Source: Tragulus kanchil
Lineage: Eukaryota > Chordata > Mammalia > Artiodactyla > Tragulidae
DNA: 64,000 nt
NCBI GenBank assembly: GCA_022376925.1
Contig: JAIOJX010000004.1
Coordinates: 123,715,123 to 123,779,122 of the forward strand
Direction: 5' to 3'
Part shown: positions 24,925-36,716 of the stretch, one piece after another
Position numbering within the stretch: position 1 is the stretch's first letter
Layout of the letters: the number at the start of each line of letters is the position of its first letter
Position numbers and translations under genes: made by a program
Notes under the pieces: generated by a model
The model's database searches: none
What the model was told of the DNA's origin: nothing
Seen by the model: only the letters and a program-made list of their open reading frames with translations

Positions 24925-25143
24925 GGTGGTGGTGGTGGTAGTCGCTCGGTCACGTCCAACTCTGCAATCCCATGGCCAATAGCCTGCCAGGTTCCTCTAT
25001 CCATGATATTCTCTAGGCAAGAATATTGGAGTGGGTAGCTATTCTCTTCTTCAGGGAATTTTCCTGATCCAGGTTTCAAACCTGGGTCTCCAGCTATGCA
25101 GGCAGATTCTTTACTGTCTGAGCCACTCTAATAGGGAATCCTC
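24925..25143 (-). mobile_element. Bov-tA SINE
   Basis: Reverse Bov-tA with a (GGT)n start, GTCGCTCGGTCACGTCCAAC and a tRNA-like end near CTGTCTGAGCCACTC. The 11-bp target-site duplication ACATACCTATT lies at 24914-24924 and 25144-25154. Inserted in the old L1. Confidence 0.9.
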
Positions 25144-25446
25144 ACATACCTATTAGAGTGACCTAAAGTCAGAACATTGGTAACACCCAATGCTGCAGAA
25201 GATATGGAGCAACAGGAACTCTCATTCATTGCTGGTGAGAACACAAAGTGAAATAGTCACTTGGGAAATAGTTTGATGGTTTTTTTTTAACAAACTCAAC
25301 AAACTCATACCATATGGCCCGGCAGTTATGCCCCTTGGTATTTACCCAAAGGAGCTGAAAACATGTCTGCACAAAACTCTGCACATAGCTGTTTATGGCA
25401 GATCTATCAGTAATTGCCAAAACTTGGAAGCAAACAAGATGGGGTT

Positions 25447-25890
25447 ATACAGAGTGAAGTTAAGTCAGAAAGAGAAAAATAACTATCGTATAAAGGCTTG
25501 CATAGGAATCTAGAAATATGGTACTGATGAACCTATTTGCAGGGCAGGAATAGAGATGCAAACATAGACAGCAGACTTGTGGACACAGCGGGGGAATGAG
25601 AGGGTGGAAGGAGTGAGAGAGCAGCGTTGACACACACACACACTACCATGTGTAAAACAGACAGCTAGCGGGAAGCTGCTGTGTCTCACAGGGAGTGCAG
25701 CCCATTGTTCTGTAATGACCTTAGAGGGATGGGATGGGATGGGGGTGGATGGGAGGGAGGCTCAAGAGGGAAGGGAGGTATGTAGACAAATGGGTGATTC
25801 ATGTTGTTTTATGGCAGAAACCAATACAACATTGTAAAGGAATCACCCTCTGAATAAAAATAAATTCAGAAATAAAGTTTATGCAGAATT
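25447..25890 (+). mobile_element. Younger ruminant L1 3' end inserted in the old L1
   Basis: It begins in the last ORF2 codons (GAAGTTAAGTCAGAAAGAGA) and runs through an artiodactyl L1 3' UTR (TTTGCAGGGCAGGAATAGAG, GGACACAGCGGGGGAATGAG, GGGAAGCTGCTGTGTCTCAC) to an AATAAAAATAAATT end. The older L1 resumes after about 25905 with CCTTCAGTAAGGAATGAATA. Approximate target-site copies ACAAGAT/ACAAAAT flank it. Confidence 0.8.
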
Positions 25891-26460
25891 AAAAAAAAAC
25901 AAAATATCCTTCAGTAAGGAATGAATAAATGATTAAATTTTATTCAGTGCTGGAAAGAAATGAGCTATTAAGCCCTACAAAAAAAAAGCCATGAAGGATT
26001 TTAAATGCATATTATTAAGCAAAAACGGCCAGTCTAAAAAGGCTGTATGACTCCAACTATATGACATCCTAGAAAAGGCTAAACTGTAGAAGCAGTAAAA
26101 AATTCCTTGGTCATCAGGGACTGAAGGAAAGGAGGGCGAATAGGAGGAGAACAGAGGACCTTAGGGCAGTGAAAATACTCTGTGCAGAACTATAGTAATA
26201 GATATACATCATTATACATTTCTCCAAATCCATCCAATGTGCAGCACCAAAACAGAACCCTAAGGCTTAAGTATAGACTTTGGGTAATTATAATGTGCTG
26301 TTGTAGGTTCTTCAGTTGTAAAAAACGTACCATTTTGGTGGGAGATAATGATAATGGGGAGGCTCTGCAGGTATAGGGTAAGGATGTATGGGAAATTTCT
26401 GTGCCTTCTCAGTTTTGTGAATTTTGAACTGCTGTAAAATAACAAAGTCTTTTAAAGAAA

Positions 26461-26995
26461 TCATCTGTTAAAATAATTGATCAAGCATTACCAAAGTTAT
26501 CATCATAATCTGCTTTCCATATTTTGCAAATTATCATTAGATGTTCCATTTTTATTCCTTAATTTTTTCTTTTAATTAAGTATGACTTCAATTAAACTAA
26601 GAAAACTAGTATTTGAAGTAATAACTACATTTATAAAATTAGTTTTCATTGCACGTTATTGTTTAATCTTTTTGTCATACATATTCAAAACGTATGACAT
26701 TCAGCGATTAAGAAATGGCAATATTTTCTCTGTACAAAAAGAACTTTAGAATAATTTGTTCTCTGAGAATAGACCTCTCTTGCTCTCTTTTAGATATTCT
26801 ACTTTCAGTCACATGCTCAGGTAAATTATGGGTATAAAAGCTGAAAATTGCATCCAAATGAAATATTTATCTCATAGCCTCACAAAGCTTACATCCTTGT
26901 ACTCTTTTGGCAGTTTTCATTCTTAGAGTCATACGACTGGGTTCAGGCTTTTATTACCATGTGGGCAACAGAAAGGAACCATTATGCTTCCAAAT
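26461..26995. other. AT-rich unique DNA
   Basis: Nothing recognised. Confidence 0.5.
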
Positions 26996-27010
26996 CAAAA
27001 TTAAGGAGGG

Positions 27011-27290
27011 GGGCTTCCCAGGTGGTCTAGTGGGTATAGAGTCTGCCTTGCAGTGCAAGGGGCACCAGTTTGATCTGTGCCACGGGAAGATCCCACGTGC
27101 TGCGGAGTGGCTGGACCAGTGCGTCCAATTAGGAGCCAGTGTTCTGGAGCGCATGTGCGAAGAGCTGGCGCTCTGCAAGGAGCGAGGCCACCGCGATGAG
27201 AGGCCCACACAGGCCAAAGAATTAAGATGGATGAAAGTAAATAAATGAAGGACCAATAAAAGAGGCCAACATTGAAAAAAAAACAAAAAA
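27011..27290 (+). mobile_element. CHR-like SINE with unusual body (locus 3, youngest-looking)
   Basis: Full-length copy with GGGCTTCCCAGGTGGTCTAG head, GTCCAATTAGGAGCCAGTGT, GATGAGAGGCCCACACAGGC, GACCAATAAAAGAGGCCAAC and A-tail. The target-site duplication is long and clean (CAAAATTAAGGAGGGG, at 26996-27011 and 27291-27306). CpG sites are still present (for example GCGCATGTGCGAAG), which fits recent insertion. Confidence 0.9.
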
Positions 27291-27306
27291 CAAAATTAAG
27301 GAGGGG

Positions 27307-28400
27307 GTGCTGAAACACTGCATTCATTCCTGGGAAACTTTTCCTAAATGACTTCTCTTACAACCTTCCCTGGTGAACTCAGCCCATTTTTTTTGTCTGT
27401 AGCCATAATTGGCACTTTATTATACTTATTGTTAGCTTTAAATTATTAGTATCACATAATCTGATATGCTATTATATATATATTTTGCTTCATTAAATGG
27501 CTCTGTGTTCTGATCTAGGGCTTTTTTTTTCAGAGCACCTTGCTTTTTTTCTAGGTCTACAGTTTATATTCCATAAAAACCTGTCCATCAATTAACTATT
27601 GGAGATGTTACTAGAGAGCAACATATGGCAACTGAGGTCATGATTACTTTGAATGTGTTGCCTTCTGCACTTTGCTTAGCCTCTCTCTGCATTTTCTACC
27701 TTGCTGTAGCACTGTGAGTTGCTGTGCTCCTACAGGCTACAAAAATGCCATTGTCCTATGGAGTATGAGTCTTTATGCCTAGCTATTACTGAAAATTGTA
27801 AAGATCTCTTTAAGCCTGAGCTCCCTTCAGCTCTGAAACACACAGGCCTGCTTTTAAAACCAGTGTATTGTCTGGGCCCTCCTGGAGGAAGCCTCCTGTC
27901 AGTCATCTTGTCAGTCACTAATAATGTCAAACCTTTCCCACCTGTTCACATCAGCCTTTTCATTTACTACTCTTTGGAACCATTTCAAACATACCGTCAA
28001 GTAATAACCCACCATTATTTAACTCTGTACAGCATGGCCTTCCTCCCTCCTCCACATATAATTTCTCCCCCTCAAACATTCAACTCTCCTGTCCCATCCA
28101 GCTTCAAAACTTGACATTACTGCAAAAGAATCATGAGGTTTTCAAGTATTTCTCTGACCCCAAATTTTATTTCCATAGTCATAATGCATTTAATCTTTCT
28201 ATATTTCTCTGACCTTCTCAAGCTTTCATGCAGGAACACGATGCTCAGTGAAGTCGTACAGTATGAAAAATCCCTTTGTGGTTTGGGACAGGGAAATGGG
28301 ACCCTGAAAATCTATTTGAGGCATAATCATCGGACAACTGTTCAGACTCTGGGCAGAGCAAATCAGGGGCAGATTTATTACTGTTCCAAAGTAAGCTTTT
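27307..28400. other. Unique non-coding DNA
   Basis: A 131-codon ORF at 27719-28114 shows no domain, has ordinary composition and lacks support. I do not call it a gene. Confidence 0.5.
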
Positions 28401-30499
28401 GATTTTGATAAGAGTTTTTGCACAAGAAAAACAGTCATTTCATGCTGATATTACTTCTTGTATTTTTGTTCAGTTTTAATGACCTATGTAAGAGAAATAA
28501 CATCTCCCTCCAACTTCTGCCTTTCACAGAGAACTGTTTTTCAGAGACCATAAGCCCTACAAGTCATTAATGATCATTCCAAATGATTTATTTAGGAGAG
28601 CTCTTAGTGGACTCCATGACTCAAGTCCACACCGGAGCTGAATTACAGAGTTGCTATTTTCTGTGTGAGGCTGTGAACCCTTATGCTAGCTTGAACATCT
28701 ATTGATTTCGATATCTGCCTACCCAGAAGTCATATGGCTGTCTTTTGAAGCACTCACGTTAAATGTTACTAGGCTCCTTAGGGGAGTCTTCTTTAGGTAA
28801 ACAGAAGATAATTCATATTCTGTGCTTAAGGTTTATCTTCCTGATGATTTTGGGTAGAGCTGATGGGCTGTACAATGCTTCCTTTCACTGGGAAGAGGTG
28901 AGGCTGGGGGTTGTGGGTAAGTAGAGGTCTCCAGTTGTCTGTTCCTCATTGTATGTTTCTTTCCCAAAGGGAATATTTCAGAGTAGTAGAACAATCTCTT
29001 TGAGTACAAATGTTGGTAATGCATTTCTTGAGGCAAAACAATAGGCAGGTCCAAATCTATTTTCTAGAACATTTGGGAGTGTTTTGAAATAGTCTTGATG
29101 TTCCCTGAGGTTATGGAATTCCATGTTCCATTAGGAAAATGTGGCTACAAATTTGACAGAGAGAGGCAGGCGTTCTTGGCACATCTGTGTGTGTTTTCTA
29201 ATGTGGTTAGTTTGTATGGTCTAAACAAGCAAATGGCAAGAAGGGGGTGCATAAAATCCACATCTCCTGGTCTTCTAACAAGCTGACCTATGTGCCACAG
29301 AATGAATAAGGATGGAAAACTCTTTAAAGGAAGACAAATAATTATCTTTTGCAAATTTGTCATCGGTTATTTTTCAATAAATTGGTCCTTAATTGTTCAT
29401 ACACAAATGGCAAATCTTGGTAAAGATTTTATAAATCTAAACCTGCCATAGATTTTGATAGAGTTTTTGCACAAGAAAACAGTCATTTCATGCTGATATT
29501 ACTTCTTGTATTTTTGTTCAGTTTTAATGACCTATGCAAGAGAAATAACATCTCCTCCAACTTCTGCCTTTCACAGAGAACTGTTTTTCAGAGACCATAA
29601 GCCCTACAAGTCATTAATGATCATTCCAAATGATTTATTTAGGAGAGCTCTTAGTGGACTCCATGACTCAAGTCCACACCGGAGCTGAATTACAGAGTTG
29701 CTATTTTCTGTGTGAGGCTGTGAACCCTTATGCTAGCTTGAACATCTATTGATTTCGATATCTGCCTACCCAGAAGTCATATGGCTGTCTTTTGAAGCAC
29801 TCACGTTAAATGTTACTAGGCTCCTTAGGGGAGTCTTCTTTAGGTAAACAGAAGATAATTCATATTCTGTGCTTAAGGTTTATCTTCCTGATGATTTTGG
29901 GTAGAGCTGATGGGCTGTACAATGCTTCCTTTCACTGGGAAGAGGTGAGGCTGGGGGTTGTGGGTAAGTAGAGGTCTCCAGTTGTCTGTTCCTCATTGTA
30001 TGTTTATTTCCAAGGCAATATTTCAGAGTAGTAGAACAATCTCTTTGAGTACAAATGTTGGTAATGCATTTCTTGAGGCAAAACAATAGGCAGGTCCAAA
30101 TCTATTTTCTAGAACATTTGGGAGTGTTTTGAAATAGTCTTGATGTTCCCTGAGGTTATGGAATTCCATGTTCCATTAGGAAAATGTGGCTACAAATTTG
30201 ACAGAGAGAGGCAGGCGTTCTTGGCACATCTGTGTGTGTTTTCTAATGTGGTTAGTTTGTATGGTCTAAACAAGCAAATGGCAAGAAGGGGGTGCATAAA
30301 ATCCACATCTCCTGGTCTTCTAACAAGCTGACCTATGTGCCACAGAATGAATAAGGATGGAAAACTCTTTAAAGGAAGACAAATAATTATCTTTTGCAAA
30401 TTTGTCATCGGTTATTTTTCAATAAATTGGTCCTTAATTGTTCATACACAAATGGCAAATCTTGGTAAAGATTTTATAAATCTAAACCTGCCATAGATT
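28401..30499. repeat. Tandem duplication 8
   Basis: Copy 1 is 28401-29454 and copy 2 is 29451-30499, with a 4-bp overlap (GATT). The offset falls from 1050 to 1045 through small indels near 28411, 28431, 28505 and 28970-28982, plus substitutions. The content is unique DNA. Confidence 0.95.
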
Positions 30500-32729
30500 A
30501 AGGTTACAAAGAATCCTATTCATTCCAGGACTTGGTCATCCCTGTGCTGCTAATGTTATTTTAAAATTAGGAATTAATGATCCTCTTCTACTGGGTGTCT
30601 GATGCCCTTAAAAAGTTGCCCAACACCACACGAAACAAACCTTCATCTGCTTCATATACATTACAGGTTGACTTAGTGTTTTTGAGTTTCATGGGAGTAT
30701 TGCAACATACTTTAAAAATGCATGAGCTGTAAATTTATCTGAAGGCTTACCAAACTAAACCATTTTGTGGAAGTTATATAAGTCCAGTGTGGACAGAGAC
30801 TGCAAATGCATGTTTATATTCTCCCTCTTTCTGGAAATTAAATTCAAAGTGATTCTCACAAAATCAGAATGACCCCTCCCGACCCCAGATGAGAAAGTGA
30901 TGATTATTCTTGGGAGACAGAGAACATGTGTGTGTGCCTCAAAATCTCTGTGGAAATGCCTGAGGAAGGGAGAGGAGTTTGTATGGCTGGTACATCTTTA
31001 GGTCATCTACATATTAGGCTCACATACAAGCTTTAATTTGAATCTAGAGTCCAGGGGAAACAAGTTTTTAAAAACTACTTTTTATCACATAACAGTTAGT
31101 AAAATTAATTTTTGATGCCATGTCTCACTTCCACCCTCTTTCTACAATCAACGAATAAAGTTTCTACAGCCTCCTTTTAGAAAGCTTAATTTGTAGCAGG
31201 AATAGAATAGGCCACTAAACATGGCTCAGAACGTTTTTGCAATGCCCTTCCCAGTACTGCATAATCTTTTTCTCTACAATTCTCACTTTGATTTTTGCTA
31301 TGTCCTCTACTCCATTACCTAAAGCCTCTGCTTTCATCTAAAATTCTTTCTCTCTGTCTCTTCCTCTTCTTCCTCCTCGTCTTCCAATTCTCATTTTGAG
31401 GAGAACCGTGAAAGAGAGTAAGAGATAAATGTATGACTATGATAGAGATACAGCTGTTCTGTCTTTCTTTTCTGTATCCTAATTTGTCCAAAGTTTACTA
31501 GGATCTTGGTTTTTTTGAATTAAAAATATGCATGAAATACTTCAAAGCAAAGCAAAGAGCAGCTTTAGCTGCAGACAACCGCAAGAGTGCCCTTGAAAGA
31601 TTTTATAAATCTAAACCTGCCATAGATTAAGGTTACAAAGAATCCTATTCATTCCAGGACTTGGTCATCCCTGTGCTGCTAATGTTATTTTAAAATTAGG
31701 AATTAATGATCCTCTTCTACTGGGTGTCTGATGCCCTTAAAAAGTTGCCCAACACCACACGAAACAAACCTTCATCTGCTTCATATACATTACAGGTTGA
31801 CTTAGTGTTTTTGAGTTTCATGGGAGTATTGCAACATACTTTAAAAATGCATGAGCTGTAAATTTATCTGAAGGCTTACCAAACTAAACCATTTTGTGGA
31901 AGTTATATAAGTCCAGTGTGGACAGAGACTGCAAATGCATGTTTATATTCTCCCTCTTTCTGGAAATTAAATTCAAAGTGATTCTCACAAAATCAGAATG
32001 ACCCCTCCCGACCCCAGATGAGAAAGTGATGATTATTCTTGGGAGACAGAGAACATGTGTGTGTGCCTCAAAATCTCTGTGGAAATGCCTGAGGAAGGGA
32101 GAGGAGTTTGTATGGCTGGTACATCTTTAGGTCATCTACATATTAGGCTCACATACAAGCTTTAATTTGAATCTAGAGTCCAGGGGAAACAAGTTTTTAA
32201 AAACTACTTTTTATCACATAACAGTTAGGAAAATTAATTTTTGATGCCATGTCTCACTTCCACCCTCTTTCTACAATCAACGAATAAAGTTTCTACAGCC
32301 TCCTTTTAGAAAGCTTAATTTGTAGCAGGAATAGAATAGGCCACTAAACATGGCTCAGAACGTTTTTGCAATGCCCTTCCCAGTACTGCATAATCTTTTT
32401 CTCTACAATTCTCACTTTGATTTTTGCTATGTCCTCTACTCCATTACCTAAAGCCTCTGCTTTCATCTAAAATTCTTTCTCTCTGTCTCTTCCTCTTCTT
32501 CCTCCTCGTCTTCCAATTCTCATTTTGAGGAGAACCGTGAAAGAGAGTAAGAGATAAATGTATGACTATGATAGAGATACAGCTGTTCTGTCTTTCTTTT
32601 CTGTATCCTAATTTGTCCAAAGTTTACTAGGATCTTGGTTTTTTTGAATTAAAAATATGCATGAAATACTTCAAAGCAAAGCAAAGAGCAGCTTTAGCTG
32701 CAGACAACCGGCAAGAGTGCCTTTGAAAG
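30467..32729. repeat. Tandem duplication 9 (chained to 8)
   Basis: Copy 1 is 30467-31599 and copy 2 is 31596-32729, offset 1129, 4-bp overlap (AAAG). There is a substitution near 31098 versus 32229 and a 1-bp indel plus a substitution near the end. About 33 bp at 30467-30499 are shared with duplication 8, so this piece occurs three times (from about 29422, 30467 and 31596). Confidence 0.95.
30500..31595. other. Unique non-coding DNA
   Basis: Nothing recognised. A C/T-rich run lies at about 31340-31395. Confidence 0.5.
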
Positions 32730-32945
32730 TTTTTCATGCTTCTTCTGGTCTGCCCATCCCCAACTCCCTTATGACTCCTGTCCTCTGCCCCACCTTGCTG
32801 CCCATCACTAAGCAAAAGCGAATTCTCATTGGATATGGAACAAGGGTTGACAAAGCTTTCCCATAAAGGGCCAAAGAGTTAACACTATTAGCTGTGCCGG
32901 CCATGCATTTGTACGTGCTAAGTTTTATCAGACTCTGTTATCCTA

Positions 32946-33214
32946 TGGACAGAGAAGCCTCTGTCCATGGGATTCATCAGTCAAGAATATTTTTTTTTTT
33001 TTTTAGGTAAGAAATGGATTTATTCAGATTCAGAGAAAGCACACTCCACAGATAGAGTGTGGGCCATGGCAGAGTGAATCCAGTGGCCCATCAGTCAAGA
33101 ATATTGGACTGAGTTGCCATGTCCTCCTTGAGGATCCTCCTGACACAGGGATAGAACCTGCATTCCCTGCATTGGCAGGCAGGTAATTTACCACTAGCAC
33201 CACCTGGGAAGCTC
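32946..33214 (-). mobile_element. Bov-tA SINE, split by a retroposed RNA tail
   Basis: Reverse Bov-tA. GACAGAGAAGCCTCTGTCCA and ATTCATCAGTCAAGAATATT precede the inner insertion. ATATTGGACTGAGTTGCCAT to CACCACCTGGGAAGCTC follow it. Confidence 0.85.
32992..33088 (-). mobile_element. Retroposed polyadenylated RNA tail (locus 2)
   Basis: On the minus strand it reads GGCCACTGGATTCACTCTGC, then the CCCACACTCT...TTTCTTACCT block seen at 21640 with only about two differences, then a poly(A) tail. A 17-bp target-site duplication, CATCAGTCAAGAATATT, is perfect at 32975-32991 and 33089-33105. This copy extends about 24 nt further 5' than locus 1. Confidence 0.9.
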
Positions 33215-33309
33215 TTGCAGGCCATGCATAGTTTCTATTGCAACTTTTCAGACTCTGCAGTTGTTACACAAAAGCTGACAAAAGCCATACATAAATGAAT
33301 GCTCATGAG

Positions 33310-35630
33310 TGTGTTTTCCATAAAATTATATTCATGTGCACTTAAATCTGAGTTTCAAGGAAGTTTCTTGTGTCACAAAACATGATTCTTCTTTTGTTTT
33401 TTCCACAACCCTTCAAAAGTATTTTAAAAAATTCTTAGGTAGGCTAAACAACAACAACAAAAACCCCACACAAAGCCAAGGGCCAGATCTGGCTGGAGTG
33501 CTTTTATATATACCAGCCATAACTAATATAAAAGATGAACTCCAATATAAAAGGTAATAAAAAAGATAAACTCTCAGGGATTAGGAATTATATGTAAGTG
33601 GTGTGAAATTTAATCTACTTTTATTTTGGCATGAGTCATGAACACAGATGAGGCTTTTTCAACATGTCTCAAGGCTTCTGGAGGAAGCCAGTTATCCTAA
33701 ATCCTAAGAGAGAGAACATTCCATCCTGAAAAAACTGAAAGCTATCAAGGAGTCAGATTTTCAGAGAGCATTATAATCTACATGTCAGCTTTTAAATACT
33801 CATAGTCACCAGGAGTCTCCTCCTGTGGTATGCTTTCCATCCACAATTACCTCCATCTATAAAAAGCCTGGAAACCACTGCCACATGAACAAAAGTCACT
33901 CTTCTAAAACATGACACCTGAAGGAGGGGAAGCAGCAGGATTAGAAAAAAAAATCATCGAAGGGGTAGAAATGATATCCCTTATGATTGAAGTTTCCCAC
34001 AGCCAAGAACCAATAATAGCAATAGCCCAATTCTAAAATGGGGCTGGGACGTTCAAAATTCAGCCCCAGTGACCACTAAGGCACAGTACCCGTCCCCTTC
34101 CCTTCAGTAATATCTGTCTTCCAAGGAGAATAAAATTTCCAGGGCTTGCCCTTTGAATCACTCATCACAGTGCTTGTTTTTCACTTGCACTGGCTTTTAA
34201 TCATTTTGAAACTACCAAGAGCCTTGACAAAAGACTCCAAGAAGCTGGCTTCCTGGATCCATCTTTATCACCATCTTTATCACTTTCAGAACTGGAGTCT
34301 ACCATCTATATCCAAGCAATGAAATGACTCCATCATTCGAACAGCAGGAATTTGAGTGAGAAAATTAAATTCTGAAGCCAAAGGACAGAGCATAGAATCA
34401 AAGGCCCTTGGTTATAAATGAGTTCTGTTCAATATTGCTTTTCTTTCTAGTTCCCCCAAAGGACATGACAGCAATCAGAATGCTTCAAACCTGTGTTTTC
34501 CATAAAATTATATTCATGTGCACTTAAATCTGAGTTTCAAGGAAGTTTCTTGTGTCACAAAACATGATTCTTCTTTTGTTTTTTCCACAACCCTTCAAAA
34601 GTATTTTAAAAAATTCTTAGGTAGGCTAAACAACAACAACAAAAACCCCACACAAAGCCAAGGGCCAGATCTGGCTGGAGTGCTTTTATATATACCAGCC
34701 ATAACTAATATAAAAGATGAACTCCAATATAAAAGGTAATAAAAAAGATAAACTCTCAGGGATTAGGAATTATATGTAAGTGGTGTGAAATTTAATCTAC
34801 TTTTATTTTGGCATGAGTCATGAACACAGATGAGGCTTTTTCAACATGTCTCAAGGCTTCTGGAGGAAGCCAGTTATCCTAAATCCTAAGAGAGAGAACA
34901 TTCCATCCTGAAAAAACTGAAAGCTATCAAGGAGTCAGATTTTCAGAGAGCATTATAATCTACATGTCAGCTTTTAAATACTCATAGTCACCAGGAGTCT
35001 CCTCCTGTGGTATGCTTTCCATCCACAATTACCTCCATCTATAAAAAGCCTGGAAACCACTGCCACATGAACAAAAGTCACTCTTCTAAAACATGACACC
35101 TGAAGGAGGGGAAGCAGCAGGATTAGAAAAAAAAATCATCGAAGGGGTAGAAATGATATCCCTTATGATTGAAGTTTCCCACAGCCAAGAACCAATAATA
35201 GCAATAGCCCAATTCTAAAATGGGGCTGGGACGTTCAAAATTCAGCCCCAGTGACCACTAAGGCACAGTACCCGTCCCCTTCCCTTCAGTAATATCTGTC
35301 TTCCAAGGAGAATAAAATTTCCAGGGCTTGCCCTTTGAATCACTCATCACAGTGCTTGTTTTTCACTTGCACTGGCTTTTAATCATTTTGAAACTACCAA
35401 GAGCCTTGACAAAAGACTCCAAGAAGCTGGCTTCCTGGATCCATCTTTATCACCATCTTTATCACTTTCAGAACTGGAGTCTACCATCTATATCCAAGCA
35501 ATGAAATGACTCCATCATTCGAACAGCAGGAATTTGAGTGAGAAAATTAAATTCTGAAGCCAAAGGACAGAGCATAGAATCAAAGGCCCTTGGTTATAAA
35601 TGAGTTCTGTTCAATATTGCTTTTCTTTCT
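33310..35630. repeat. Tandem duplication 10
   Basis: Copy 1 is 33310-34448 and copy 2 is 34492-35630, offset 1182. The 43-bp spacer at 34449-34491 matches neither flank by eye. No difference seen between copies. Confidence 0.96.
33501..34448. other. Unique non-coding DNA
   Basis: Nothing recognised. Copied at 34683-35630. Confidence 0.5.
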
Positions 35631-36716
35631 GTTGTTGTCAGACTATATTCCCAACTAGATAGTCATACTGAGAATTTCTGCATGAAAACCATTTGATATC
35701 TGGAGAAAAAAGTCAACATACAGCTTGAAGAATGGTCCGTTTTTACAGAAATTAAAAGAACCATTTGTAATGATGACATAAAAACCCTGTGGCAAAGATA
35801 TTATATTAGAACAAACAGTTGCCAACTTGTACATGGATTCTGAGCCAGAAACTAGTAAGTTAGTTGTCTATAACTTGGAAAGCATTTGCCAATAGGGACA
35901 GTGTTGCAGGTGGTGACTGGACACCAGTGTTTAGTCGTGATGGCCTGTGTAGTCCAGTCAAACTTTTGAAACAGTAAAATAATGCTGTTTGAGCTTCTCA
36001 GGCTGAAGTCTACAGGGATTAACAATGAATACTTCAAGTCAGGGAAACATGGTGTATCTTTCTGGCATGTTAATTTTGTTATCAAATTTAAGGAATAATT
36101 CTTTCTGAATTAAAAATAAAAATGAATAATTTTTAATAAAATATAAAATTCCTGAAAATTTTAAAGATTAAGCATGAGACTTTAAAACTACCTTGGGCTT
36201 GTAGCTTGAAGCTTTGGTCCGAGTCCCCAGACCTCCTTGATTTCAGAGCTCTCCTATTAGGGAAAGTGGAGACATGAGAGAAGCAAGGCATTCCAGAGTC
36301 ATAGTTCCATGTTCACCTGAAGCATGGCAGCTTTGTGGATAGAATCCAGGGTCCCTGCCAGGCTAAGATAGTCACTGAAACTTGGTTTTGTAAACTACCG
36401 TCTTGCTGAGGTCAAAAGAAAGGAAGTACCCAAAGGTATTTGGAGATTGGAGGAGGCCAAGAGAAAAATAGGATAGCTACATGCAACGCGGATCCTGGAC
36501 TGGATTGTGGAACAGGAAAAGGGCAGTAATGGGATAACTGGTAAAATTCTAATAATGACTGTAAAATAACTATAAACTATTCTATTATAACAATGGTGGT
36601 ATGGGGAAGGAAACTAGAGGGGTAAGAAGCCCATGATGAAATTGAACTATTAAAATATCAGTATTGATAATTCAAAATGTTTTTGGTGTTAAAAAATTAA
36701 ATATTAAAAGTAAAGT
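35631..36716. other. Unique non-coding DNA
   Basis: Nothing recognised. Confidence 0.5.

Larger units (their letters stand above)
21188..26460 (+). mobile_element. Old L1 LINE, ORF2 to 3' UTR, with nested insertions
   Basis: From 21188 the sequence follows L1 ORF2 (GGCTGGTTCTTTGAAAACAT, AATTGATAAGCCTCCAGC), continues past the reverse transcriptase region (MVRNLNLPQLISGIRQGC-like peptide at 23277) to the ORF2 C-terminus, and ends in a 3' UTR of the mammal-wide L1 type (ATCATCAGGGACTG-like, GGTGGGAGATAATGATAATG, CTGCTGTAAAATAACAAAG). All frames carry many stops. About 1.13 kb is doubled by duplication 7. Nested inside are a retroposed RNA tail, a CHR-like SINE, a Bov-tA and a younger L1 tail. 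The element is inactive. Confidence 0.85.
32842..33500 (+). mobile_element. hAT-type DNA transposon remnant, split by a SINE
   Basis: The left part (GGGTTGACAAAGCTTTCCC, AAAGGGCCAAAGAG) and right part (TTGCAGGCCATGCATAG, ATACATAAATGAATG, TTCTTTTGTTTTTTCCACAA, AAGGGCCAGATCTGGCTGG) follow the same mammalian hAT family as at 10711, in a longer form. A Bov-tA sits in the middle. Non-coding. The right part recurs at 34492-34681. Confidence 0.65.

Noticed and set aside
27719..28114. 131-codon ORF as a coding exon
   Set aside because: No recognisable domain, no clear splice signals, composition like flanking DNA. A length of this order is expected by chance in 64 kb.
33310..35630. Adjacent direct repeats as LTRs of an endogenous retrovirus or solo-LTR pair
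   Set aside because: There is no internal gag/pol region between the copies (0-43 bp only), no consistent TG...CA ends, and each pair has unrelated sequence.
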